Source of the DNA: Icerya purchasi
Lineage: Eukaryota > Arthropoda > Insecta > Hemiptera > Monophlebidae
NCBI GenBank assembly: GCA_039619475.1
Contig: CM077116.1
Span: forward strand, 202,081,117-202,145,116
Direction: 5' to 3'
Length of the DNA: 64,000 nucleotides
A model generated the notes under the pieces. The model was given only the letters and a program-made list of their open reading frames with translations. It did no database searches and was not told the origin of the DNA. A program made the translations under genes and the position numbers. Below, in pieces: positions 1 through 13,005 of the stretch (its first letter is position 1; each line of letters starts with the position of its first letter).

Positions 1-620
1 ATGAGAAATGTTAAATATAACGGACGTGTTGCACGATGGAAATCTTTCATCAGCGCAGTGAATCGGCACATACAGTTCGCGAAAGAACACCTTTCGAAGA
101 CACATGTATTGTTAAAACGTAATTTTCGCCGACCAAAGCAAGTTCAATGTTCAGATGGACGTTGTATGGTCTAGCGCGCAAGCCGAACGAAGAAATGAAA
201 CCTTGTAATCTCAAAAGCTACAGTAAAGCCCGGCAGCGGCGGACTAATAGTTTGGGAGGGGGGTATGTATTCACTCACGTTGTAAGCAAATTGGTATTTA
301 TCGATGGTATTCTAGATTATTTGGAGCACAATTTCCGTCAATGGGCGCCTTGCATATTCATTTAAATATTACGAGGACAATTAAATATCGAGCTCGCATT
401 GTGCAAGAATGTCAACTCCACCAGTTCCTAAAAATACTCTATCCCCCAGTTGCCGGATTTCAATGTTATTGAAAAATTGTGGGATGAACTAAACCGTCGA
501 GTTCATCAGACGCCGGTTACTTTTAAAAGGTGGAGCTCGAGAAAAGACTTGAAGAGCAGTGGATGAAGCCAGACAAGGAATATTACATTTTTTCGGCTGT
601 AATCGGTTATAAAAATACTT
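1..620 (+). pseudogene. Tc1-like transposase remnant, cut by window edge
   Basis: Reading through frameshifts and stops, the + strand gives pieces of a Tc1-type transposase: SFISAVNRH..QFAKEHLSK (18-100), then SDGRCMV, then KPNEEMKPCNLKA near 180, VKPGSGGLIVWGG near 230-260 (the 'GGSIMVWG' region) and KLVFIDGILD near 295. The C-terminus follows as LYPPVAGF, then KIVG, ELNRRVHQTP and LEEQWMK-like stretches (430-570). Order and spacing fit a Tc1 DDE transposase of about 340 residues. The N-terminal half is outside the window. Multiple frameshifts make it inactive. I did not find its terminal inverted repeat. Confidence 0.7.
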
Positions 621-1733
621 AACGAGTACTGGTTTAGTTTCGTTTTTTCCTCGCGTTTTCGCTTTTGTGCGGTTTTTTTAGAACGATTATTTCATTTTCT
701 TTGCAGAGTTTCTTTCTTCTTTGGTATTTTTCTCGCGATATTTTTTTTTCTCTTTCTGTGTGACTGTAATGTTATACTATTAATAAAAGGTTTTTTTTTT
801 TTTTTTTTTCATTTTTCTTTGTAAATGTAGATGAATACATACTTGTTTGTTAAACCTGTATAATAAAACAAACTTTAATAACAAACAATATAATAAGGGG
901 GTAAAAATAATTTATAACAATAAATTAGATAAATACCTTAATTAGAAACGTTTTCGGGCATAACCCATCATCAGCTAAATCACTAACTTAGTGGAAACTT
1001 AAAACACACACTGGAGTGAATATATGGAATACATGTGTATATATAGTAGATACATAGGAGGAACAAAACATAGAAGGTATAATCTTTGTGTTCTTTATTC
1101 TCTATAGAGTTGCAAAAGAAACGAAATTACTTATTATACGGATCATTTTGAGAGTCGCTGTAGCTTTTAGCTCGAAAATTAGCACCACACTAACCACCTT
1201 TACCGCTTTGTGTGACGACGATAGTAGACGGATAGACACTAAAGATTGGGTTCTGCGTGTTTCGTTTTACATATTGATGGCCTCACCCGTATAATTATAG
1301 GTTTTTGAGAACTTTTCGGATAAGAAAAATGAATTTTTTACGAGATTTGACGCGTTCGGTTTTAGAAGACGTTTCGAAGAGGATTTTGAGATATCGTTTT
1401 TCAAGTTTAGGGCCGAGGCTGGAGTGATTATTTTCTCTATCAGAGAGGACGCGGCAGTAATTTTCGAAGCAGTGAAAGGAGACGGGGTGCCGTTGATTTG
1501 CTATCAAATTGGCCAGCGCGGATGCTAGGACCGAAAGTTTCGTCAATTAAAAACGTGTCTCTAATAGTGAATGTTGAAGACAAAATTACGGAAATTTGAT
1601 GTAGTCGACGACAAAAAACTTCTGTGACCGAGGTGGTCGAGAATTTTGACTCGAAGAAATAATTTTACCAGCGCTACAGTACTTGCGGCGGTGGTTGAAA
1701 ACCGAATCATTAACTGAACTAGACGTTTCCTAA
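621..1733. other. no gene seen; poly-T and AT-rich sequence
   Basis: Low-complexity AT-rich DNA with a T run at 790-809. The only structure I support is the hammerhead-like motif at 939-981, listed separately. Short open frames here have no recognisable domain. Confidence 0.5.
939..981 (-). ncRNA. hammerhead-like ribozyme motif H1
   Basis: On the minus strand the order is: stem I 5' side TTAG (978-975), an exact CTGATGA core (974-968), one T, a small hairpin GGGT-TAT-GCCC (stem II), GAAA (955-952), the palindrome AACGTT (stem III if dimeric), a T, then CTAA (945-942), which pairs with TTAG. This is the hammerhead order, with both invariant core blocks intact. Against it: one extra base between core and stem II, and only 4 bp of stem I. 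Such motifs are known in Penelope-like retroelements. No protein-coding part of such an element was seen nearby. Confidence 0.4.
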
Positions 1734-1734
1734 T

Positions 1735-2330
1735 TGAACAACCGCGGCTCTAATGAGGCGGTTGATTCGTTGGCTCCGGTTGCTGCTTCTTCTTCCTCTT
1801 TTCTCAAAAAGGTTCTAATCTCTCTTGGTGTTACGTGTAAGAACTTTCATCTCAGATTGCGGCCGGATGTATTTCCTGTTTTCCTACCGATCATTCCTTT
1901 TATCTGTCTGTTCAACCTAGTCTTCCTTCCGTTCCATGGTATTTCCTTCATTTCCACGCTTTATTGTTGTCTCCGTTATGCGCTTTAATCATTCTTTGCT
2001 GCCATCCTCCCGTTTTCGCTTCTCATTAGCCTCTCTCTTATCCATATTTTCAAATGATGCGGTTGTTTGTGACGCTGATCGCGCGTTTATTAAGTGTTCA
2101 TCTCTTTCGGTGGAGTGTTCGGTTCTGTGCTCCCATTTGCTTAGGCTTGGACTTCCTTATTGCGTCCGTTATATCTTGTCTTTTCCTTTTACACTTATTA
2201 ATTATCCTTGCCATTGTTACCTTCCTATTAACGATACCTGATCGTCTTATTATGTAACTTTCCCTTTTCTTTTCTAATTGTTTCCGGGTGGAGGTCCCCT
2301 TGGTTGACAAGCTCATTTAAAAAAAAACGA
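1735..2330 (+). mobile_element. LINE family A, 3' fragment
   Basis: A 5'-truncated copy of the RNase H-bearing LINE called family A here. Across three frames it encodes SNEAVDSLA (end of RNase H), FPSFPRFIVVSVMRFNHSLL and VVCDADRAFIKCSSLS (the C-terminal Cys/His segment shared by all copies). It ends in the family 3' tail (CCGGGTGGAGGTCC..TTGGTTGACAAGCTC) and an A-rich tail from about 2319. Several frameshifts; dead. Confidence 0.8.
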
Positions 2331-2334
2331 AAAA

Positions 2335-3175
2335 AAAAACAAACAAAAAACAACCCGGCTCCGTACTAACCTCATAAACTAGTTACTTTTTTGAAATTAA
2401 ACTAACCGTATCGAAAAATGTTTCGATTACCCCCGTACGAAACTCTTTTCAGAACACAGGTGTTTCGATGCAACCCTCCCTTGTGCGATATAGATCTACT
2501 TTAATCGATTATCGCGGTTAAATTTTTGAGGCGAATATTTAAAATTTAACGAGAATTTCCGATATTTTCGCATTTCATTCTTAATATTAGCGCTTCGTCA
2601 TTTTTCTATCAGCACCGAACCCTTTAGATGCGATAATCACCGGTTTTTCGGTCCGCCATCGATAATTGACATCTGGAGTGTATGTATTTTTTTACAGCAA
2701 CCTTGGCTCCTTTGCTTTCATTGCTTGTTGAAAAATTTAAGAATGGCAACGTAATGCGACTGAAATATCGTTGTAATGAAATCAAAACAGTACCGCGGAG
2801 AAGAAAGTAGAAATTAGCTGGAAGAATTTCATTAGTACAAATTTTTACATTTTCCAAACTACACACGAAAATTATTATTAACTGCGAGCGCTGTGAAAAA
2901 AAGTTACTCGAAATCATTTATAATTTGAAACCGTTTAAAAATGTATTCAAATTAAAAATAAAAATCAATCGAGCACTCGCTTTATGAGGCTCCGTTGTGT
3001 AAAGCCTATCCATTTTCAGACAAATTACGTCATTTTCACCGTATGTAGAGTTTTATTGATAAATATATACATAAAATCGCAAAACACAATTAATTAATAC
3101 AAGTATATAAAACTTGCAGACTAATTTCGGTTAACAGAGAAATACAATATCAAAGTTAACTCTGAACCATCACTC
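2335..3175. other. no gene seen
   Basis: AT-rich unique-looking sequence. No domain, RNA gene or clear repeat was recognised on either strand. Confidence 0.5.
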
Positions 3176-3178
3176 TAT

Positions 3179-3832
3179 ACACATTGACTTACTGTGGGTT
3201 CCTGGTCACAGAGGCATCGAGGGTAATGAAATGGTGGATGCTTTGGCTCAGGTTGCTGTTCGTTCTCGCTTCTATTTTAAAAAAATCCCGACTGTTAATC
3301 TATTGCCCCTAATTAAGAAGCTTCACTTCAGATTTTGGTCGGATATGTATCCTTCTTCTTTTTCCAACAATCGTTCCTTCTACCTTTCAATCCAACCTAC
3401 ACTTCCTTCTCATCCATGGTTCTCGGAGTTTCCCTCTCTTCCACGATTTATAATTTCCTCTATTGTCCGCCTGCGCTTTAATCACACACTGCTGCCCTCT
3501 TCACGTTTCTCTTTGCTTCCCTCTCCTCATTGTCCGTTGCATCCAGATGAAGCAGTTGTCTGTGATGCTGATCACATTTTCTTCGAGTGCTCTGCTCTTT
3601 CTGCGGAGCGTTCTCTTTTCTATCTTTACCTTATAAAGCTGGGGCTTCCCACTCCTTACTGTGCGTCTTACATCTTGTCCCTTCCTTCCCAGTCTGTTGT
3701 TCTTGTCCTTGGTTCCTTTATTTCAGCTGTCTCCAATCGAATTAAGTTCTAGTTAGTTATCTCTTCTTCCCATTGTGTCTAGGCAATGGTCCATAGTTGA
3801 TGCGCCCAAAAAAAAAACAAAAAAAAAAACAA
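3179..3832 (+). mobile_element. LINE family A, 3' fragment with long open frame
   Basis: Starts abruptly in the last RNase H motif (LLWVPGHRGIEGNEMVDALA) and stays open for about 190 codons to 3752. It passes RFWSDMYPSS, FPSLPRFIISSIVRLRFNHT and the Cys/His segment AVVCDADHIFFECSALSAER. The 3' end reads GGTCCATAGTTGATGCGCCC and then an interrupted A tail (3808-3830). This is a standard 5'-truncated retrotransposition product. The intact frame suggests a younger age than its neighbours. Its tail matches the SINE at 55241-55390 almost exactly. Confidence 0.88.
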
Positions 3833-4069
3833 CTGAAAATAACACTGAAAATGTATTTATCTAGCAGCAATAAAAACCCGATTGTCAGCTTGATGTCAAA
3901 ATGGTGAGCTATAGAGTTTTTCTTTTTTATTATATTAGAGGCTTTTATTTAATTTGCTTTGTCATTCTGTCTGCCATTCTGTATGTCTGCCTGGGGGGGG
4001 GGAATCTTGCGAACGATTTTTCACCTACTTCACGATGAATTAAAAAAATGTCCTTTTACAGAAATGCTT

Positions 4070-4215
4070 ATTAAAGATGACGATATAATTTCATGCAACA
4101 TTTTCCAACTGTAAACTTAAACCCTCGGGGCGCCAAAAGCTTGAAATTTTGGAAAAAAATATATTTTTTTTTAGGCATGTGATATATTGTTGGAAAAATC
4201 ATTATTTGACGAGAA
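4070..4215 (-). repeat. unclassified dispersed repeat, short copy
   Basis: The reverse complement (CCAACAATATATCACAT..., a T-run, CAAGCTTTTGGCGCCCCGAG) matches part of the repeat at 15455-16335 and its inverted copy at 44575-45345. It has no coding content. The family is unidentified. Confidence 0.55.
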
Positions 4216-4647
4216 CAAAACCATATTTTATTTCTTTATATAGAGGATGAATAACAGGAGAAGGTGGCAATATGATTTTTTTACGGGTGGTGATATTGAA
4301 ATACGCGTCAATTATTAATAGGTGCCCTATTCCTAGTACACTACTTTGAAGGCATCGTACTCGGCAACGAAACTCGAATGGACTTCATTCGCTTGACAGA
4401 CTGTACACGCTGTACAGCAGAGATACAGGTGTACGAATGAGAGAGTGGAGGAAGGAGAAAAAATAATAAAATGGAAAGAATGCGATCCATTATTTAATAA
4501 TAAAATGTAACACAGGTTTCTGTAAATATCATATAATCAAGATATTAGAATATAGGATAAAGCAAAATAAAATACAATTCTAAATTTATTAATTTTTGTT
4601 GAAATGCATAGTAAAAATTCCAGACTAAAAAATAAAAAATATAAAAA

Positions 4648-5016
4648 AAAAATACGCTTTTATTTATGTACACTAAAAAGTACAACTTTATTAATGTGCG
4701 ACTACCAGATACGCATCTTAACATTAAAATCTGAAACTACAAAATACTATTCTGAAAAATAAAAGCGGGGGCCGCAGTTACAAAAATATTCGGTGTGTGC
4801 GGTATTGTCACAACAAGGGAACAACATTAAATAGTTATTGTAGTTTTGGCTTAGAATGTATTATAATATTAACATTTAATTATTAATCTACGGCCCCCGC
4901 TTTTATTTTTCAGAATAGTATTTTCCAGTTTCAGATTTTAATGTTGCGTATCTGGTAATCGCACACTAGTAAAGTTGTACTTTTTAGTGTGCATAAATAA
5001 AAGCGTATTTTTAGAA
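4648..5016. mobile_element. inverted-repeat (foldback/MITE-like) element
   Basis: Two arms of about 120-125 bp (4650-4780 and 4888-5014) are near-identical inverted copies. They begin AATACGCTTTTATTTATG and end at AAAAGCGGGGGCCG, around a spacer of about 105 bp (4783-4887). Differences between arms are a few substitutions and one short gap. There is no coding potential. The size, long terminal repeats and lack of genes suit a non-autonomous DNA transposon. The superfamily is unknown because I could not fix a target-site duplication. Confidence 0.75.
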
Positions 5017-5085
5017 AAGAAATTCTGTTTTTTTTTTATTTCACCTTATTTATAGTATTACAAACTGGCTTAGGCCATTTAGCAA

Positions 5086-5235
5086 TTTTTTTTTTCTTTT
5101 CTTTTGGGCTTGTCAACCAGGGATCTCACTCGGAAACGATAGCAAGAAGAGTTAACTAATTAGAACTTAATTCTAATGTAACCAATGGCAGGAACAACAG
5201 ACCGAGAAGGAAAGGACAGAGCAATATATTTAGAA
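5086..5235 (-). mobile_element. LINE family A, short 3' end
   Basis: On the minus strand the family A C-terminus and 3' tail are recognisable (ATCCCTGGTTGACAAGCCC, then A-rich sequence, seen on + as a T-rich run at 5086-5106). It matches the end of the 3179-3832 copy over about 150 bp. Severely 5'-truncated. Confidence 0.7.
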
Positions 5236-5239
5236 CGGG

Positions 5240-7552
5240 AGGGTATTAAGCATAAAGGGAGAAGTCGCCAGCCGACAGTCTTTATCTTAAACTAGGTTAC
5301 GAGGTTTCCTAAACCGCCTTACGTCACTAATATAAAGTAATTACACCGAAAGAACGCGTAGAAGAACATAAAACTTTTTGACATAACCCAGCAGCAACTA
5401 GAAGAATACACGGGGTAGTGGTAGGGGTCACGAGGTTTTTTTCTTCGTTGCGATGTTACCGGATGTGACAGAGCGCTATGTTACTACTGCGTTACTATTG
5501 ACAAATGAAATAATACAAACATTCATTTATTTCACTTTGAAATCGGCAATAGAAAAATGTTTAATAATAGAAAAATAACGGGCATTAATAACGCGAAAAG
5601 TTCTTGATTTTATTAAAAATCGTCATAATCACGGTGTAATTATGAATGAAAATTGAAACATCGATAAATTGTAACTCTGAAACATGTTGCTGGTTGATAA
5701 TGTTTAATTTGAATTAAAACCATTCGTGTCTTCGCTATGTTATTAACATAAATACAAAAGAGCTGAGCGGTTAGAAGAAACCAGTGATGATAAAACATTA
5801 TTATTCGTTTTATTTCGCAACTGACGGAGATGTATTACTCTGTTCCCCTCCTTAGAAAGGTCATCGACAATTTTTTTAGGTTCAGCTCCTCCTGCCGAAT
5901 TGACTAAAACAAAGACAAAAATGTCTTTATTAGTTTTTATAATGAGAGTCCGGCAAAAATGCAATTTTCATGGTCATCCGGCTTCCTTACAAGCACGACC
6001 GTTCGTTACATAATCAGACGCGTCGTTTTTTGATTGATGGCGAGTTTTCCGTTTGTCAATTTGGGAACCCGGAAGTATTTTTCGGAAAACATATATATTA
6101 CGTTGTCTCGGTGTCGTCTCTGGAAGAGCCTTTGCCGCAACACTTGACCGATTTTGAAAATTAGTATACGTTCTAATTAATTATTTATTTTGCCCGGATT
6201 GTTTTCGAAATTTATTCTGTCCGTTAGTGGACTTTAACTGTACACATTATAAATAAGCCGAGGTTTTATACGTAATTTTTATTTAATTACGTCGTCGAAG
6301 TTACCACATATTTTATCCTAAGATGATTAAATGTGAGTATTTAGAAAACTAACAAAAATGGAAATCTCTCTCGCAAAATACACTGGTTAATGTTGTTTTT
6401 TAAATCTAATTATGTTTATCGTCTACGATTATTTTGCCATTCGTCGAGGAAGAAAAACAATTAAATTTTAACACTAGTTAGAGTCATTTGAGTTTTACGT
6501 CATATATAATAAAACGGTAAATTTTTAGATAGTTCAACGACATTTGAAAACCTTAATGACGCCGCCCTGCGTAGAATCACGGTATATTTTTAATACGTTA
6601 CTTTTTAAAAAGTGTACAATAATTGTTAAAAGGTTGCGCCCCCCAACTATTCGAAAATTATATGAAGACCGTGTTGTTAAATAATTAGAAAAATACAGTT
6701 TGTAATTTGTCCAATCAAAGAGATGATGATACTGAACTATTAATGCGCTCCGTACAGACGACAAAAAGATGAATCTACAGCAACGACGGAACTGCCTAAC
6801 AGGAACCGATGACCAGACAGTAGCGTTGGTGTGGCAGCAGAAAGAAACTAGGACGCGTCGGACGCCGAGAAGGATTGATCTGTGTAGTAACAACAGCGCC
6901 TTTTAGTCAGGAACTAGCGATGTGAGACTGGGGTTGGTGTTGTGAAAAGAACGTTCGCAGCCTACCGGTAACAGATGCTGCAGCTGAAGACGCTGCGCGC
7001 ATTGCTAGATGCGCAGTGATTGGATAACCAGGGATGACCAGGCTACTGTGATCAGCACTAGTCAATAACGAATGTGATCATCGCTTAGTTCTGAGCAGAG
7101 CTTTGCAGTAATATTGGTTCTAACTGAATAGAACGGCAACTAGGTCGACTCTGCTGGAACTCTGGAGTTCTCGAAGAGCCGCTGAAGATTGACCATGTAA
7201 AAAACCTGTAACTGATGTACGGATGAAACTCCTGAAGCGATATAAGTATCAGCTGTAAAGGTTTGCAGTTTTTGATTGTAAGTTGCACCGGAGCAGCTAC
7301 AGAAAACCTATTTGATTCTTTATGATTTACGTACCTTTGGAGTATCGCAGAAAATCATTCCAAGTCGGCTAAACTAGTCATGCAAACCAGAAGAAAGGAA
7401 ATGACATTCCAGTCACGGCCGAATCTAATTCTTCAATAAGTGCACAAACTCCGCATAAAATTATACAACGATATTGTGCCGTCATTTTTAAAATGGGCAA
7501 TGTATCTGTTTTTAAATAGATCTAAAATTCTTGACGATTAACGAAACGTACA
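5240..7552. other. no gene or element recognised
   Basis: About 2.3 kb of mixed sequence, somewhat less AT-rich near 6760-7300. Short open frames on both strands show no domain, signal or recognisable family. No splice-supported exon of the phosphatase was found. Confidence 0.45.
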
Positions 7553-7554
7553 TA

Positions 7555-8441
7555 CACGGTGTGTCGGAAAAGTTCCCGAACTTCTTTTCTGGCACGCGTA
7601 CAAGTGACGCGATCCATTAAACAACACCCATACTGTATTGCTCTACATGCTTCCTTTAGTGTGTGTGTATAAAATTTCAGTAGTTCCCGTTGATTGGTTT
7701 GCGAGTTGTTAGACACGTGTATCTTTAGTGAAGGTGTGTTTGGATCGCACGTGCAAATCTGAAGACGGATGAAAAGTACGAAATTCGTTCCGCGATTAAA
7801 TTCTGCTCGTTAGACTTACAAAAAACGTTTTCGGAAACGCGAAAATTAATCAATGATGGTTTCGGTGAAGGTATCACGTACGACTGTTTACACGTGGGGT
7901 AAGCGGTTCAAGGACGGTCTCAGAAAGTGCGCCAACGAAAATCCAAGGTGAAAACACCATGCTCGACGTTTATTTTGATGCAAAAGGGTTAATTCATTAC
8001 GAATAGCTGCCTCAAAATCAAACAGTGAATGCTGCCTACTACGTTGAGGTCCTAAAACGTCGAATTCAGCGCGTACGGTCCGAGTACGAGGAGCCCGGAT
8101 CGTGAAATTCGGCGAACATTGTCAAGCGTTTATCTCGCTATAAATCAAACCCTACGGGTCAATCACGCCCTCTATTGCCCTGATTTGGCTACTGCCGACT
8201 TTTTCCTGCTTCCGAAGCTTAAAATTTTAAAGACGTAGCCGCCATTGAAATTTCTTGCATCGAACCGCTCAGAGGCATTACTTCAGAGAAGTAGCAGAGA
8301 AGTTTCGAATCGCTGTACAAACGCTCAAATAATACGTGTATACTTCGGGAAGTATGTTGAAAATTAGTTCGAATAAATTACTTTACATCCAATTGTACTT
8401 TAATGATTTCAAAAGATCGCGAACTTTTCAGGCACACCGTG
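7555..8441 (+). mobile_element. internally deleted mariner-like element
   Basis: Imperfect terminal inverted repeats of about 27 bp: CACGGTGTGTCGGAAAAGTT at the left and, reversed, CACGGTGTGCCTGAAAAGTT at the right, with 4 mismatches in 27. The element is flanked by TA on both sides (7553-7554, 8442-8443). Inside are transposase pieces in several frames: VSRTTVYTWGKRFKDG (N-terminal helix-turn-helix region), then after a jump YFDAKGLIHYE, NAAYYVEVLKRRI and PDLATADFFLLPKLK, which holds the third catalytic Asp. At 887 bp it is about 0.4 kb shorter than a full mariner. The region between the N-terminal domain and the middle of the catalytic domain is missing. Confidence 0.88.
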
Positions 8442-8443
8442 TA

Positions 8444-9170
<727 letters not shown>

Positions 9171-11727
9171 ATGAAAAATGACCTAGCATCAATCATAATA
9201 AAGTTGGTCGTCAGTGAGCATCAGCTCCCTTTATAACTTCTAAGAGACCAGCTGGAAGAAATATAGAAAGGAATTATTACTGAACGGGTCAGGCGACAGT
9301 CGCACAATAACTCCCATACACCCCATCTTTTTGAAATTGTGTCCTCACATAAATGATAATCTTTCAAAGTTTCCGCGACTTTAAGAGCGCTAATAGAAAC
9401 TTAATTTTTCCTACAAATTGTAGCCTAAGTTATTATCATTAACACTACTGGCGCCGTACAAATTTCGTAATCGACTCGAACTATTTCGACCACCTCTTTT
9501 TAACGTTATTACTGAAAGAACTGGTATTATTTTTAAAAATATTATCGAAAGAATTATTAGTAACTTCATTGAGTCATTGTCATTAGATAGTAAAATATTT
9601 TCATCTGTAATCCATTCACTTTCAGTCGATAATTTTACACGCGTAGAACGATTAGAGATAACATTTTCATTAAATATAGCGGCCGAGAGAAAAGAACTGG
9701 CCCCGGTATTCTCATTAGATCCCCATTAAGAACCCTTAAGTACATTATGAAAAGCTTAACTTGACAATTTATGATACTCTATCAAGGATATCCATGGGAC
9801 TTACTTTTGTTTTATAGAATTACGATCGGTCGGCAAGAAGTCCCGATCGTCGATTTAACGAAAAGTAAAATTAATAATTACAGCACTGTCTATCGTTCGC
9901 TATAAATAATGTGTAAGGGTAAGTGTAGCGGAATACAAGTTTTTGTAAATGAACTCGTATTGCGATCGGTTAGACAAAAATATATAAACCGGTAAAGACG
10001 GCAACGTTAACGCGTGAAACAACCGAATTACTGAATTGACACTGTTCATCAGTCGTATATAGTAGCATATTTGTATAATACATATATCCCTATTATTGTC
10101 TCGAATATTTCGTAATTAGCGATCGCACTTTCTTTGAAAGAATCAAAAAAGTTCTATGACCGCATATTCTCTAAAATTATGTCACTACTTATTGTGTTAG
10201 CCTGGCAATCAAAGTAGCAGAGTGAACATTCAATCGTCAGCTACGATGAAAGAAAAGAAGAGGAAGTTAATAAAGCGAAATGGCGCAAAACGTAATTCGG
10301 AGGAATACTAGCGGAACTAGAAATAAGAAAATGATTTAAAAGAAAATTGCGCAAGTTCCCATCACTGAAAACAATCATTACGCTATCAACCAACCTAGTT
10401 AAAGAAGAAAAACAACACCGAACAAACCTACTGCAAAACAACGAAAGCGGCCATAATGAAGAGACAAATAGCATCGCTAGTATTACGGAAGTGGAAAAAT
10501 TAAGAGTAAACGAGAAGGAAAACAATCGAAGAAGACGAGAATAAAAAAAAAAGGAAAACCAGAAATTAATATAGAAAAAGAAAACTGTGACTTTAGCCGT
10601 ATCTAAGATTGTAAAGAACTTGACATGTAGCTAAGACGTTATCCTCTGAATTTTCGAGTTTACTGAGAGAGCGGATAGCAGCGTAAAAAGAGGAGTTATC
10701 GAAAGAAATTCTACTAATAACTGCTGGAGCCGATTATTCACGTAGTTAGAGGAAGGCGTTTGAGGGTGCTCAGGAATATCGGAGCGCGATGGTAATCTTT
10801 AGTGCTAGCGTTGATAGATTGAAAAATGATAAGTGTTGGCAGGATCTGAAGATCTCGAATTAGATTTTTTAGGACGGAAAATCTTGATATATACGAAGAA
10901 AACAAATTGCTAGAACAGTTTTGTCGTTTTTTTCTTTGTAGTGAAAGATGATTCAGGTACGGCAGGAACATATTAAATGTCGACACAAAGGTAAGAAAGA
11001 GGGAAGTCTTGTCTTTGTTGATATTTTCGACTTTGGAATAGAAAATATTTCGAAAGTCCCCGTAATTTTGAAAATTTCAACTTGCACTTTTGAACAATTT
11101 GATAAAACGCAGATGCAGCGGTCGCAATGATTAGGACCATTTTGTAGAGAAATGGAATCAATCTACGAGCAACTAGTGGAAAACAAGTACTTTCGCTACG
11201 GCATAAAGCATCTAAAGTGACCGAAATGCAGTTTATGCGGATCATCGATTCAAACACGGTAGCAATCATCTAAATGAATAAAGTATGGGGGAGAAAACTG
11301 ATAAACTTGATTTCAACAACGGAAGTGTAAGAATGTAAGAATTACCAGATGTACGTGTCTTTGGATTCGGCGAATATATAAAAATTAGAACATCGGTTTA
11401 AAAAAAAATTCTTCCGATAAAGTTCTCCAATATTGTCTATAATCGACAGGAATACCACGGACACCATAATCGGAATAAGAGAGATTGAGCAATAAAGAAT
11501 CGAATATTGAGTTCTTTTGGACACAGTCTCACAGAGTAAAAATTTATCAGCGGCGGTCGTTGATTATAAGTTTTTATCGGAGCGGGAGATAAGAGAGATA
11601 CCTTACTGATTTCATTATAAAAACTTTCATACTGATGCCGTGGGGTGAAGATGGACAACATTTTTTCTCACTAGATGAATCAATAGACATACACTTTTAT
11701 AAAATAATAATATATTTCTAGAATTAA
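9171..11727. other. no gene or element recognised
   Basis: About 2.5 kb. The stretch 10230-11680 reads as an interrupted charged (Lys/Arg/Asn-rich) frame on + and could be a very old transposon gag or similar, but I see no diagnostic motif. No phosphatase exon was found. Confidence 0.4.
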
Positions 11728-11730
11728 ACA

Positions 11731-11766
11731 GTGACGCGTTTCGGAGCTAATAACTTCATGATCACA
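11731..11766 (-). ncRNA. degraded hammerhead-like motif H2
   Basis: The minus strand reads TGATCA, then GAAG-TTATTA-GCTCC, then GAAACGCGTC. The GAAA block, the palindrome ACGCGT and the GTC triplet are as in the other motifs, but the first core block is altered and stem I is not supported. Included as a likely decayed relative. Confidence 0.25.
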
Positions 11767-11769
11767 GTA

Positions 11770-13005
11770 TTCAAATTTTAATATTAATATGTTATTTTTT
11801 TTTTTTCAAATAATTTTCGACTAATACAATGCAACATAGTGCTCGAGAAAAGTGGCGGTAGTAGGGTTTATAATGAATGTATCCGAGTTACTATAATTAG
11901 AAATATAATTTGCGTCAACTGCGACAAGAATATCAAAGTTGTCTACCGATACATTATTATATTTCGAAATAGTTAACTTAAAAGATAGTAGACGATTTAT
12001 TCGATTTATTCGATTTATTTTTAAGAAATTTTAACTCGTGCGAGCGACACTGTGATGTACTTTTAGTAACACAGAACGTGACGGATTAGGAAGTTTACTT
12101 CCGTCATCGAACGAATCCGACATTAATTCAAAACTAGCGGAAACAATTAATGTTAGATGCGAAAATGAGATTACAACGATCGAACTCTTCTCAACATCTG
12201 AACTTCACGAATTGTCTTACTTTAAACCACCTTCCGTATCCTATGCTGAAGGCATCCTTAATTTACTCTTCTTCTCAAAATGTTCGAGATACAATTGTAG
12301 AGCTCAATAAATCGTTTATCGCTGTAAAAAATGCTCTCTTTTCAATATTCATCGTTCTTTCCTCTCAAATCCCTTTTCCATGGTTTTTACTTTCGCACAA
12401 TCCTTCCGTAACCAATCTAATCTTAAGCTGTTACTCTATCGCTCCTGTTAATTCCTTCTGTTATTCATAGTCATATTTCTTAACGGCTGTTTATCCTTCT
12501 AAGAAATATCACCTTTATACATTTTTTTTTTTTTTTTACATTCCAAAAAAATAATAAATCTTTTAAAATTGTTCTCACTGAATCGGGGTCCGTGCATTTT
12601 TGCATCGCTACGTTAGCTCTTTATTTTATCTAGACTGAGCTATCGCGTAGACAACTCATAGTTCCATTCTTGGAAATGTATCCATTCTTAACTCCGAAAG
12701 ACGTAGCAATAAATATTATTATTCGAATTTACCTCTGACGGTGTATAATTTAATATATCTCAACTCTGAAAATTTACCAAGAACGTTGTATTCTGTGTTT
12801 TCAGTGCATTGAGTTACAGTTCCGGCTGAAGATTACAATTACACTAGGTATGAGTTAACTCGATAGGGGTTAGTTGTAATTCAAAAACGGATACACAAGC
12901 ACAGTCAGAAAGGATATCCAATCCTTCTAGCAGTGTTGATTTGCGCATCTCTACTACCGCTTCTTTATATAATTCTTAATTTTTCCTTTTAAAACTTGAT
13001 CGCGT
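11770..13005. other. no gene recognised
   Basis: AT-rich, with CT-rich short frames on + between 12150 and 12480 whose composition resembles LINE A, but with no motif I can align. A T-run lies at 12522-12538. Confidence 0.4.

Noticed and set aside
5743..6164. Pair of divergent small genes
   Set aside because: No domain, signal peptide, splice support or codon bias distinguishes them from chance frames.
9970..10060. Promoter of the phosphatase gene (TATA-like ATATATAAAC and a TCAGT)
   Set aside because: Spacing between the two is about 65 bases, not the usual 30, and no first exon could be placed downstream.
10230..11680. Decayed gag or other gene
   Set aside because: Charged interrupted frames only. 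No motif aligns to a known family.
12150..12470. Another LINE A fragment
   Set aside because: Composition is similar but no RT or RNase H block could be aligned.
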